Shown piece after piece: positions 42,746-53,221 of a stretch of DNA of 64,000 bases. Source of the stretch: Phoma sp. XZ068 (Eukaryota; Ascomycota; Dothideomycetes; Pleosporales; Didymellaceae); contig RBKR01000013.1 in NCBI GenBank assembly GCA_004835665.1, positions 186,001 to 250,000 on the forward strand, in the 5' to 3' direction. Numbering within the stretch: position 1 is the first letter of the stretch; every line of letters begins with the position of its first letter. The position numbers and the translations under genes were made by a program. The notes under the pieces were generated by a model that saw only the letters and a program-made list of their open reading frames with translations, was not told where the DNA came from and did not search any database.

Positions 42746-44113
42746 TCACCTCTTCCACCGACTCTCCAACACCCCCAACCTCCTCCCAATACTCCCAAAA
42801 CACACACAACTACAAAAAAGCACACTGCCCACCCACGTCACAACAGCAAGATTCTCATAACTTATCACACCTACGAACATCTGCCCTGCCTTACTCCCAT
42901 TCACCGCCGTGTGCGTCGCGTTCCGTGGCACCGCACCAGCGGGCGATGGCAGCGCGGTGGGGTTGGAGAGGAACATGAGGGATGTGAGGAGGGATGTTAC
43001 GATTAGGGAGGTTGAGAGGCCGGGTTTGCTGCGGTCGAGGATGTACCAGAGGGCGGGGTTGACGAGGGCGAGTGTTAGGGTTAGCTGGAGGGTGGATTGC
43101 CAGGGGAGGCGGCGCTACACGTTATTAGCATCGCAATGATACTGTAGGAAATACAAAGGCTGGAGGGAGGAAGGAAGGGGAAAGGGGAGGGGACGTACGA
43201 TAGCAAACGCAACGCCGACAAACGCCGCAACGCTGCGGACGACGTCGTTGATTTGTTCGGAGATGGGACTTTCAGCGGCGTCGAGTTTCTCCTCGTCGTC
43301 ATCGCCGTCGAGCACGCTGTGCTGGCTCCAGAGGAGGTCGATCCACGGTAGGAGACTCCCCAGTGCGACGCCCGCGCAGCCCCACGTCGTGATGTAGAAC
43401 CAGCTTTCGCGGTCGACGCCTTTTACATGCACGGCGGCGAGCTGGCGTGTGTCGTGCAGGTGGCTTACGATTAAGCCGTAGAAGACGCCGAATGTGAAGA
43501 GGGCCGCGAGTTTGAAGAATAGCACTGCGTATTTGGTTGTTCGACTGCGCGCGCGCCGCGTGTGACTGCTTTGACGTCGCTCAGCTGCTAGTTTGCCCTT
43601 TGTGCTGCCCCGGCGCGCGGAGGTCATGCTGAGGCCTGCGTCTGCGCCGCCCGGCCCCGTCTCGTATACACTGCCATTCAGACCCCCGGCATGTCGCGGT
43701 GTTTCTGCGCCGGTGCCCCAGGGCGTTTCGGCGACGCTCTGAGCGCCGTTCGTGCTTGCGCCTACGTCGTCGTAGATGCCGAAGAGCGTGCTGCTATTCA
43801 TATTCAGGAAACTCTTATTATGGCGCGGCAGCCGCGCGCTCCCGCTGCCGTCGACGGGCGACTCGGGTGCATCGTCGGAGGAAGCGTTGTACGTGCGGAG
43901 GAGGCGCGCGTTCAGCTGGGCGAGGAAGTCAGAGCTGCGGCTGTTATGCAGCGCACTTGACGTTGGCGAATGCGGTTGGTGCGAGGCAGCATGCGTAGGA
44001 GAGTCGTCTATATCGCGGGAGACGTGGGCCTCGAAGTTGCGTCGCGGAACAGGGCGGTAAATGTGAGGTTGCTGTGTCAGACTCTCCCTTTGATCATTTG
44101 CATCATCGGCCAT
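42746..44113 (-). CDS. INSIG domain-containing membrane protein
   Basis: Two exons, 44113-43199 and 43114-42746, encode 427 aa; the intron GTACGT...CGTGTAG joins GVAFAI to RRLPWQSTLQLT. The open frame extends upstream of 44113 but without an ATG, so MADDANDQRES is the start. Residues 1-190 are polar and probably disordered. From about residue 200 come the hydrophobic segments of the INSIG fold: AVLFFKLAALFTFGVFYGLI, WFYITTWGCAGVALGSLLPW, VVRSVAAFVGVAFAI, LTLTLALVNPALWYIL and NLAVVTWVGSVLFCSCVCF. INSIG proteins sit in the ER and control sterol synthesis by binding HMG-CoA reductase or SCAP. The sterol role is inferred from family. Confidence 0.9.
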
Positions 44114-45004
44114 TGCGGAGGATCCGAATCCAAATCCAAATCCGATACTGCGGGACCGCGGCAAATCCGTCCGTAACAAGAAACAAATGCTAGCTCTTCT
44201 AACCCGCTCAATTAAATACCATGAGGATAGAAAGTCGTGTACGAGGCACCGCGAAAAGAATCAATACGTCCGGTCAAGGCGCCGAGCTCGCTCCTCGCGT
44301 CTCCGCAAGTGAGAGTCTGTTTCTGGAATGGAAGGTAGCTCGAATTAACTGCAAGGTCATTAGTGCACGTGCACGCGCAAGAGGGCGGAAAGCTTGGCCG
44401 CAATGTGTGGACCACACTTCGCAAACATACCTCGTATAGGCAATATACGTGATACGGCTGATAAATGGGGGAGCAGAGATTCGTGGTGCCGTTTTCACCG
44501 AGGGGCATTGGTCGTTATAGGGTTGTTGTGGGCTGGTGCTCTGACGTTGGTAGTCCACTGTTTGCTCAGTCTCGTGTCAAATGTGGCTTTCATGTGATTG
44601 TCGGCTGACAATACCGGACATGAACGCTTGCAGATCCATCACCTCCGCACCTGTGCCTGCATGTCGCGACCTCAACAAATACGCCTGCAGAAGGGCTTGC
44701 GAATGGAATGGTTGCATGATACATGTTCTCATTAGATCTGGCTTTTCTGGCTGCTCTCCGGATACACGGCTGACACAAAAGCCGTGACTCTCCGAATGCT
44801 AGCCTCGTCGTACTGTGGCTTCCAGGCCGCTATCTAGACCTCAGCTGAAGTCTTTTTCCGTCTATTCTCACATGTTGCACCGACTCCTGCCTGAAATGCT
44901 CAAGAACGTAATGCACAGAATGCTGCCGTGTCACCGTTGGCTCGCAGGTTGTTTCAACGCTCCACTACCCCTCAACTCCAAGGCGTGTACTGTGACGCAT
45001 GAAC
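44114..45004. other. Intergenic upstream of the INSIG gene
   Basis: About 0.9 kb with only short shadow frames; includes the INSIG promoter and the eIF2 gamma 3' flank. Confidence 0.5.
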
Positions 45005-46611
45005 TTAATCGACGATAGGCTCGAGGACATTACCGCTGTGGCATGTAAGCAGGTGGATGCAGATGAGATTGTGGGGTACTTACGCAACAATGTTGGCCCA
45101 ACCAATAAGACGCCAGTGCTTCTCGATACGTCGGGACAGAGCAACCTTCTCACCGATCTCTGTGCAGGCGGGGGATGTGAGGGTGAGACGTGCGGCGTCA
45201 GCCTTCACGGCGACCACCTTGGCACCAGTAGCAGTCGAACCAATGTTGACCATGAGTACTTCGTTCTTCGCCAGCTTGGCGACCTTTGCCTGCTTGCCGT
45301 CGGCGGTCTTGACACCGAGCAGTCTTCGGAGGAGGAAGTAGTTGACCTCAATCTCAGTGTAGATGTTGGGGAGATGTCCACGGAGACCGAGGACGAAACC
45401 GACGAGACGATCGGCACGGCAGAGGGTCGGGTCGACGCGGGTACCCACACCAATGAGACCACCAGGAACGGCAAACTTCAAGTCGTTGTGCTCGGCGAAC
45501 AGGGAGACGACTCTCGAGAAGATGGGCTTGCACTGGACCTTGCCCTGGCTGTCCTTGGAGACGATACCGGGCCTGATCTCGACCTCGTCGCCGAGCTTCA
45601 ACACACCAGTGAGGATGGAACCACCAGCAACACCGCCCTTCAGCTCGTCAATCTCGGCACCGGGCTTGTTGACGTCGAAGGATCGGATGACGATCATGTG
45701 GGGCTTTGTGGTGAAGTCGCGGAGGGGGACGGGGATCTTGGTGATGAGCTGCTCGCAGATGGCGTCGATGTTGAACTTGAGCTGGGCGGAGATGGGGATG
45801 ACGGGCGAGCCGTCGGCGACGGTGCCGCGGATGAACTTGAGGATCGAGTCGTAGTGCGAGGCGGCGCTGTCTTCCCGCATCAGATCGACCTTGTTCTGCA
45901 GGATGATGATGTGGTTGAGCTTCATGATCTCGATGGCAGCCAAGTGCTCGCTGGTCTGGGGCTGGGGGCAGGTTTCGTTGCCGGCAATCAGCAGCAGGGC
46001 GGCGTCCATGACGGCGGCGCCCGACAACATCGTGCTCATGAGAATGTCGTGACCCGGGCAGTCGACGAACGAGACGTGGCGCTTGAGGCGGTACGTGCCC
46101 TCGCAGCCGTCGCGCTCGCACGGCGGGTCGACCTCCTTCTCGCTCTTGTACGACCGGTAGCATGTCGGGCGCGGGCACTCGGGGTTGTCGCACTGGTAGA
46201 TTTTGGCGTTTGCGTAGCCGAGCTTGATGGTGATGTTGCGCTCCAGCTCGTTCTTGAAGCGCACCGTCTGCACGCCCGAGATGGCCTTGACGACGGTCGA
46301 CTTGCCGTGCGCGACGTGGCCAATGGTGCCAATGTTGATGGTCGCCTGGCGCGAGATGATCTCGGGCGACAGCGGGCTCAGTGTGGAGAAGTCGATTGTG
46401 CTTGGGTCGGGCTGCTCGCTGCTGCGTGTTAGCCATGTCCTGCTCTTCCACGCTCTCCCAGTGCTTACGGCAGCTCCGGGCGCTCGACCTGCACCGGCGC
46501 CTCGCGCGGCTTCTTCATGGCCGACTTGGGCTTGGTCTCCTCGACCTCCTGCTCGGACTCGCTCTCGACATCGTTGACGTCGCGGTGCTCGTGCTCGGAT
46601 TCGGAATCCAT
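45005..46611 (-). CDS. gcd11: Translation initiation factor eIF2 subunit gamma
   Basis: Three exons, 46611-46469, 46421-45084 and 45035-45005, encode 503 aa. The start MDSESEHEHRDVNDVESESE opens an acidic/Lys-rich tail. The GTPase domain shows GHVAHGKST (G1), a zinc knuckle CDNPECPRPTC...CERDGC, DCPGHD (G3), NKVDL (G4) and SAQLKF (G5); domains II and III follow with GGSILTGVLKLGDEVEIRPG and FVLGLRGHLPN. The last intron GTAAGT...GCCACAG adds a short exon ending GNVLEPIVD. Intron 1 ends in a NAGNAG acceptor (CAGCAG), so exon 2 may begin at 46421 or 46418, adding or omitting one Ser. eIF2 gamma binds GTP and initiator tRNA in the cytoplasm. A 477-codon antisense frame is a composition artefact. 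Confidence 0.97.
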
Positions 46612-47686
46612 GCTGGGCAGGCTTCGTGTGTGTACGTGGGCGGTGGCAGACGGGCGACGGGGCGGCGGGGTGACGGGTCGTGCAAATGGGGCGTCCGGTG
46701 CTGGCTGTCGATGCGGCGGCGTGCAGCTCTTTTCCCACACCAAAGGCGAAAATGGCGTTGACTCAGCCTGGCCGCGGGGCACCCACGCTCGAGCCCGCCG
46801 ACCGCCGACCAGTTGTTCCGGCCGGGCGCTCAATAAAACTTTCACGCCCGCTGCCCGACCTTTGCCCTCCATATTGAACAACGCAAAAAACAACACACCT
46901 ACTTGAAAGCATTTTCTTTGGAGAGACCCGTCATCTACGGATGGTGTGAGGTTTCCATGAGCACGAAAACCGTCTGTAGCGTGGAGAGCAGAACTTGGCC
47001 GATCTTGGGTGCGGTTTCCTCCGCTTTCGAGCACATGGGGGAGAGCGCAATGATTGACCGTACATTCCTTCGCCATGGCACTGTTGCTATCGACCGTGTC
47101 ATCGTCGAGTCGACGTGCCTCGATGTAGATGGCAGCAGTTTGCATGCGCAGCACTGAATGCAGCAGTACTGCATGACAGCAGCGTGACAGCAGCGAGACA
47201 GCAGCTAGGTTGCCAGTTTCCTACGTCTACTTACCGCAACTAAATATCGTCGAGACCTCGTTTCCATGTCTCGGCGACATTGTACTTGCGGCAGATCAAC
47301 AAATGGTTCTTATAGACGTCTAGGACATATTCTTCCGTTCCAAACGCGTTTCGATGGGCCATACATAGCGTGATATCTTTGATTGCTTCATTGCACGAGC
47401 TACATTACCTCCACGTCTTGCTCAGGTGAGTCCACGAGATGGTTGTTGTCCTATTCAAGCTTTCACAAGAGTTGAGGTCCAGCTATTTATCATGTGCCTC
47501 ACGTCTATTGGCTACCCTCCCGTACCATGGTCACCACTCACAAGGCTGCACGTTGAACTCATGCGCTATCATCTGTCCATGCACAATGCTCTTCACCGCA
47601 CTGAACACAATGTCTGCTGCCTGTAACACTTCCCACTCCCTTTCATCCCCAACTTTCAACTTGGATAACACATCACCGTCACCACA
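46612..47686. promoter_or_regulatory. Divergent intergenic region, gcd11 / RING-like gene
   Basis: 1.07 kb between outward-facing starts. Contains three GACAGCAGC-type units at about 47175-47206 and no convincing gene. Confidence 0.5.
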
Positions 47687-48859
47687 ATGCCTCCACGACC
47701 TGACACCATACGCCGATGCGCCTTCAAGCTCCCAAAAAACGACAAGTATCAGTGCCCCAAAGCTGGAGACAAGTACCAGACAAAGACGAGGCTGTGGTAT
47801 TGTACGCTCCATGATCGCCATACACAGGACCGATGTCAGGTACTGGTTACCTGGGCAGGAAAAGGAGCGCAGTGCCAACGGCTTGGTCATCTGGATGAGA
47901 AAACTGGCAAGAAGGTGTGCGAACTGCATGCGATGAAGAGCAAGGGAGACGGTTGGTCGCAGGTGCAGGATATAGCATCTCTGAAACGAGAAGATGTGAC
48001 GAAAGAGAAAGCTATTGAAGATGTTGCCGGGCTGGAAATGAGAAGACAGAGTGGTCCACAGCTTGACGTTTCGGTGTCTCTATCGTCGTCACCTTCTATA
48101 ACGACGACAGAAGAGCATGTGGACCTGGTATCTTGTCCCTCCAAGGTTGAAGAAAGGTCGAACGTCTCAACAAATCAAACTGTATCCTCAACCCTGGAAC
48201 AGCCAGAGCACATGTCACTCACAGAAGGAGACGGTGAAGTCAACCCACCAGACAACGACCAACCTTTCCATCCGTCGACACCGAAACTAGAACAACCCGC
48301 AGCCACTGCACTCTCAGACGAAAACTCCAATATTCCCGCCGTCCCACCCACCGTCAAATCCAACGCAACCAACGAGACGAACGTTCCCGCACCATCGACA
48401 CCCTCAAATACGGTCAACGCCCTCACAGTCCACACACCACCAACCACCCCTCCCCTATCAAAACAGCCCTTCCACATCCGCATCGACTCCCTCGACCCCC
48501 TAACCACCCGCACATATACCCACGACGAATCTACCAGCAGACCACCAACCAGCACCACCCCCCTCACAGCAAAAGCAGCCTACAAATCCGTAATCCACAC
48601 CCTCATAACCCCACCCTTGCACCCCCACCCAGCCATCTCCCTCCTCAACGCCTCAGTCCCCCCGCGCATAACACCACTGTACATGCAATGCGCCGTGTGT
48701 CTAGAAAAACACGGCGAATACAACATGCGTGTTGTAGAAGGGTGTGGGCATCGGTATCGAGAGTTGTGTTTGAGGAAGGCGGTTAAAAATGGGTGGGTTA
48801 GGAGGTTTGGTTGTGAGGGGTGTAGGGTGTATCTTATGTCGTTTGGGTGTAATGAATGA
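47687..48859 (+). CDS. RING-like zinc-finger protein, 390 aa
   Basis: Single exon from ATG at 47687. The N-terminal ~85 residues are Cys/His-rich and regularly spaced (RRCAFKL, YQCPKAG, WYCTLHDRH, DRCQV, AQCQRLGH, VCELHA), probably a zinc-binding module. The centre (about 110-310) is Ser/Thr/Pro-rich and likely disordered. The C-terminus has a compact RING-like pattern: MQCAVCLEKHGEY, then VEGCGHRYRELCLRKAVKNG and FGCEGCRVYL. In this pattern the usual Cys-x-His-x-x-Cys core reads CGHRYRELC, so it may be a degenerate RING. Ubiquitin-ligase activity is possible but unproven. Base use changes from C-rich to G/T-rich within the last 150 bases. Confidence 0.75.
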   Translation: MPPRPDTIRRCAFKLPKNDKYQCPKAGDKYQTKTRLWYCTLHDRHTQDRCQVLVTWAGKGAQCQRLGHLDEKTGKKVCELHAMKSKGDGWSQVQDIASLKREDVTKEKAIEDVAGLEMRRQSGPQLDVSVSLSSSPSITTTEEHVDLVSCPSKVEERSNVSTNQTVSSTLEQPEHMSLTEGDGEVNPPDNDQPFHPSTPKLEQPAATALSDENSNIPAVPPTVKSNATNETNVPAPSTPSNTVNALTVHTPPTTPPLSKQPFHIRIDSLDPLTTRTYTHDESTSRPPTSTTPLTAKAAYKSVIHTLITPPLHPHPAISLLNASVPPRITPLYMQCAVCLEKHGEYNMRVVEGCGHRYRELCLRKAVKNGWVRRFGCEGCRVYLMSFGCNE

Positions 48860-49608
48860 GGGGAGGATGGAGGGCTATTGGGTTGGTATTTACACCGCAG
48901 GCTTGGATGGTGGTGTTGTAAATATGCTGTGTTTGGTGTTTGGAAGACTGGTTTATAACGTTTTGGGGATCTCATGTGTGTGGTGGGTTGTCTTGGTGGC
49001 CCTGCTAGCTGAGTCTTGAACTAAATTGGCTCAATCTGGGGTAAAGCCAGTCTTGCCGTATATGTAGTCCATATCGTAAGTAGCATAACTCGGCATGGTC
49101 CAAGTTGCTATCATAATCATCGGAGGTTGCTGTCCTCGTGTACCTCGCTTCCTTCACAGTGTAAGGTCCTTGAGACTAGCAAGGGGCTCATCGAGGGCTT
49201 TGTAACGCTGTTGAGGCTATTGGAAAGGTCGATGAGTTCTACTGTCTTTGTCTATAATGTATGGTACGACGATGCTTGCGCCATCGATCTTGCACGAGGA
49301 TCTAATATTGTATCCGGTCAAAGTGTTGAATCGCGGAATTTCGATTCTGTTGGGTGATGGCGTTGGTGGTGAATACTATTGGTAGTCTTGGAAGACTAGT
49401 CAATGGATCTTATTCAAGTAAACTAGTATTATATAAAATATCTCACTTTGATGACAAAGAATATCTACAAAGGATGGCATGTGGTTATCGACTACCAGCA
49501 AGTGCAGTCTCCAGCAAAACGCGGCATAGTTGCTCGTGCGTGTTACGTTTGAATTTGTTCGTCATTTACTAAATTTACTTTTGAGTGCTACGGTATCTAG
49601 TCACACAA
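48860..49608. other. Convergent 3' region, no gene
   Basis: About 0.75 kb, AT-rich near 49380-49600. Nothing recognised. Confidence 0.5.
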
Positions 49609-50862
49609 TTACAGCTGCACAGGGTAGTCCGTGGACTCAATCTTCGACGGGTACACCAGCCCACCCTGCTTCCTGACCTCATCCATAATCTCCATAATCA
49701 AGACGCTCTCAGCAAGGTTCTCATACTTGCCTTCTTTCCTTCCCGCAGCCACCGCCTCAGCAGCCTCGTCGGCCTCCCAGAACATACCCTGGCCCTCGCC
49801 TTCGGATTGCAGATCGCCGCCGAAGCCATTGTACCACTTGCTGCCCTTGCCGGGTCCAGGGATCGGCCAGTCCTTCACCTCTACAGTGCCGTCGCTGAGG
49901 ATGAGCTTGGTTTTTGTGGGGCGGAATGACGGAGGGAAGACTTGGATCTCGCCCTTGGGACCCTGGACACGCACACATGGTGTGTCCTGGTTCTGACCGG
50001 GGCTTGTGGCGACGCGGAGCGATGTGGTGGCAACAGCGTGTGCATCACCGCCCTGCTCCTTCGATCGGGGGAAGTTGAGGATCATGGTGCTGTGCTCGTC
50101 TGCCTTGCCTGTGGCCTCGTAGTTCTTGACGAACGCAAGGAGCTTAGGGGGCTGGCGTGTCTGCTCGGGCTGGGTGTGGTACAGGGTCTGGAATACCCAT
50201 GTCAGTGCATAGATACCAAGATCTAACAGCGCTCCTCCAGCGAGGTCAGGGTTGACCATGCGGTGCTTGCCGTCTGCGAAATTCTTCTCGGGGTCCAGGG
50301 CCATGCTGTTATCCGAGATAACGCGCGAAACGGGGCCAATGCGGCCGGATGTGATCTGCTCGCGGACGTAGATGGAGAGAGGGAAGTAGCGTGTCCATAC
50401 AGCCTCCATCAGGAAGAGGTTCTTCTCCTTTGCGATTTCTACCAGCTTGCGTGCCTGAGGCGCATTGACGGTGAATGCCTTCTCGCACAGAACATTCTTG
50501 CCAGCTTCGAGGCAGAGCCTGGCATTCTGATAGTGGTGCGAGTGCGGTGTAGCGATGTAGACAATGTCAATGTTGGGATCCTTGACGAGCTCCTCATACG
50601 AGCCGTAGGCCTTTGCGTCTGAGGGTGCGCCGGTCTCCTTCAGGAACTCCTCAGCGCGGGATTTCGACGACGAAGACGCAGCGGCGACGACAGTGTGCTT
50701 GACAGAGTTGACACCGCGTGTTGTCGGGTCAACAAGAAGGTCCTTGGTGCTGGTGATATTAGCTGAGAGCTCAATGTTGGGGTGGCCGCGGGGTACTCAC
50801 AAAGTAATGGCAATGCCTCCGGTTGCAAGGATTCCCCAACGGATGGTCTTAGGTGACGACAT
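49609..50862 (-). CDS. Gfo/Idh/MocA NAD(P)-dependent oxidoreductase, dihydrodiol/xylose dehydrogenase-like
   Basis: Two exons, 50862-50801 and 50749-49609, encode 400 aa. The intron GTGAGT...ATCACCAG joins IRWGILATGGIAITF to TKDLLVDPTTRG. The N-terminal Rossmann fold has WGILATGGIA; DIVYIATPHSHHYQNARLCL and LCEKAFTVN (the EKP-like catalytic Lys position, here EKA) follow, then MEAVWTRYFP, a hallmark of the dimeric dihydrodiol dehydrogenase / D-xylose-NADP dehydrogenase group. The C-terminal sheet domain includes GGALLDLGIYALTWVFQTLY. Substrate is a sugar or related polyol, not resolvable from sequence. It lies downstream of the aldolase gene on the same strand. Confidence 0.92.
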
Positions 50863-51495
50863 AGCTGCAGTTGGTATTGTAGATGTCTTTGCGAGGTTTC
50901 AAATTCGTGATGATGGAATATAAAGAGCGAAAGAGCGGGTAATATAGCTATATTGGCTGCTACATAGCTCAACGTCACGATCGGTGACAATGCCGCAGTT
51001 GTGAACCCCACTCTTGCCCCTCAACGCCACTATTTGCAACTTTCAGATCCCGACGTGGGCCAGACACCCGGTACTGCGGCGAAGACCCATGGTTTGATTG
51101 GTAGTGATAGGTGTTGAAGCTAGGATGGAGAAGGAAGGGCGGCGAGTAGGCGTGCTTTGATTGGCCCGACTGTTACAATCACCGCATTAGGAATCTCCGA
51201 CAGCCGTTGGAGGCTCTCATAAGTAGAAATCCTCACATCACAAAAGCTGCACTTGACTCAGCAACACGGCATTAAAAAGGGCGCAAGTGTTATAACTCCA
51301 GACAAACCAATCAACCGCCCGGTCTTCTCTCCGGTCATCAAGATTTCACTCTGGATTACAAATTTGTGGTGTGAAAGAAATCTGTTGGAGCTGTCCACAT
51401 GGTTCAGGTACATTTTTAAGTCTTCAACCATTTACGCCATAGATGCAATGCGTGGATATGAACTGGGCCTTGAGTCCCATGCCGATACACCGAGC
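50863..51495. other. Intergenic between oxidoreductase and aldolase genes
   Basis: Promoter of the oxidoreductase gene and 3' flank of the aldolase gene. No gene seen. Confidence 0.5.
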
Positions 51496-52525
51496 TTACA
51501 AGGAAGCCTCGATCTCGTCCAGCCCAGACACCTGGGCGACAACCCATTTCCTCTTCTCCTCATCAACGTACCTGGGGTACGGCCTCCGGCAGTCGGCGCT
51601 CGACTCTGGGTAACCCCTCTTGTGTGCGACCACATACTTTGTGCCGTTGATACCACCCTTTCCAAAGCCCCACTCGGTGACTGACAGCTTGACCTGGAGG
51701 GCAGAGGCCTCGTCGTGTTTACCAGATTGGTAAAGGTTGAACATTTGTACACAGGTCTGGCTTATGTTAGCGATTTTGCGTAGTTTACAATAGTGAACGG
51801 CTTACCTTAGGGTACAGATTGGCAACACCGGTAATTGTGCCTACGCCACCAACGCTCAAGGCTGGGATCAACCAGTCGCTCTGCCCAGCCAAAGCAACGA
51901 ACTCAGACTTCTTGAATGAAGCTGACACTCTCGCGACCTTGGCAATACCACCACATGTAAGCTTCACAGCTACAATGTTGCGGTGCTTGCCCAGAATGTC
52001 CAGCATCTCAGAGTTGATGTCTAGGCCAGCTACAACACCAGGGAAGTTGTAAAGGACGATAGGAATAGGACTTGCGTCTGCTAGTTCTTGGAAGAACGCA
52101 ACAATCGCATCCTGGTTCATTGCAAAGTGGAAATACGAGGGCACAAGTGCGAGGAATGCACTTGCACCGGCCTCCTTGGCTTCGACAGTTTGCTGGATGG
52201 CATCGCGCGTGCAGCCCGCTACGCCGCCGAGTGTAATGGGGAGGTCGCCGCGTCCTAACCTCTGAGCAGTCTTCCGTGCTTTCTGGACTAATTGTGTTTT
52301 CTCGGCGGAGGACAGTGTCGCTGCTTCACCGTTCGTGCCTGCAATGACGATGCCGTGCAGACCATTCGAGATCAAGAACTCGAAGTGCTTCTCTTGAACG
52401 TCCCAGTCGATGTCCTGGTTCTGACTGTTCTTGAACCATGTCAATGAAGGGACATGGATACCAGGTGGGAATGAGTATTCTTGGGCGGCGCCATTGCCGT
52501 TGGAAAGTGTCTCGTTTGAAGGCAT
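51496..52525 (-). CDS. DHDPS-family aldolase, LGA1 (L-threo-3-deoxy-hexulosonate aldolase)-like
   Basis: Two exons, 52525-51806 and 51756-51496, encode 326 aa; the intron GTAAGC...TAAGCCAG joins ANLYPK to TCVQMFNLYQSGK. Family residues are present: GTNGEAATLSS (63-73), the tyrosine in VLYNFPG (Tyr159) and the Schiff-base lysine in IVAVKLTCGG (Lys188). YSFPPGIHVPSLTWFKNS and the C-terminal CRRPYPRYVDEEKR resemble the fungal LGA1/GaaC group, which splits the D-galacturonate intermediate into pyruvate and L-glyceraldehyde. The call to that subgroup is from memory of the family; other fungal DHDPS paralogs act on different keto-acids. Divergent from the MFS transporter. Confidence 0.88.
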
Positions 52526-53221
52526 GTTTTCTGAAGATCTAAGGGTATCTGGTGTATGAATCGAGAGTAAGCAACAGCTGCGAAGAGCGAGCAGCTCTCA
52601 TTATGACCATCATGATTCCGACACGCGTTCCGACACCAACTACAGATTCCGATGGCGTGTTCACGCGTGGGGAAGTGTGGAAGAGCACATTGCCGTGCGC
52701 TCAACACATCGCGATCCTTCTTGGGATGATGCGATTCGCTGTGAGAGGACGTCGGCAAGCATCGCCTGCACTTTACCGGAAAGGTGCACTAGCTCGGCTC
52801 CCTCGCCATGGCCAGTGTAGCGCACGCGATTGCCGACCCCGATTCATCGGCCGTTGTTCCTCCGCATCCCTCGTCTCGCGACCCACACAGCGCCACCTGC
52901 CATCCGGAGTCCCCAGTGGAGTCCCCATACGCAATTGTCGGCAGCCATGTTCAGTGCATCTGCTAACCGCGTCGCGTTCCGGCTAAGCTTGTCTCAAATG
53001 ACCGTGGCCTGATCAATCTTAGTCCCTCCCAGCTTCTTTCTGCTCGGATGCGTGCCCCAGTGACGAACCAAGTTATTTTGTGGAGAAGCGAGCTGCAAGC
53101 CGGGGTCGGCTCTATCTGCAACACTTAAAGAGACATTCATACCCCGGATTTGGGATCAGCATCGCCTCCCGCGGCCATCTCTGCACCAACTCTACTAGCT
53201 TCTCTTTGAGCTTCGAACATC
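52526..53221. promoter_or_regulatory. Divergent promoter, aldolase / MFS transporter, with CreA-type sites
   Basis: Six matches to SYGGRG on either strand: 52667-52672, 52904-52909, 52911-52916, 53055-53060, 53100-53105 and 53142-53147, against about 2.7 expected by chance in 696 bases. SYGGRG is the CreA carbon-catabolite repressor site; regulation is inferred. I saw no CCNCCAA (GaaR-type) element. Confidence 0.4.

Noticed and set aside
44999..46432. 477-codon plus-strand ORF
   Set aside because: Exact antisense of the eIF2 gamma exon; its Gly/Asp/Val-rich composition reflects GC-biased codons of the real gene.
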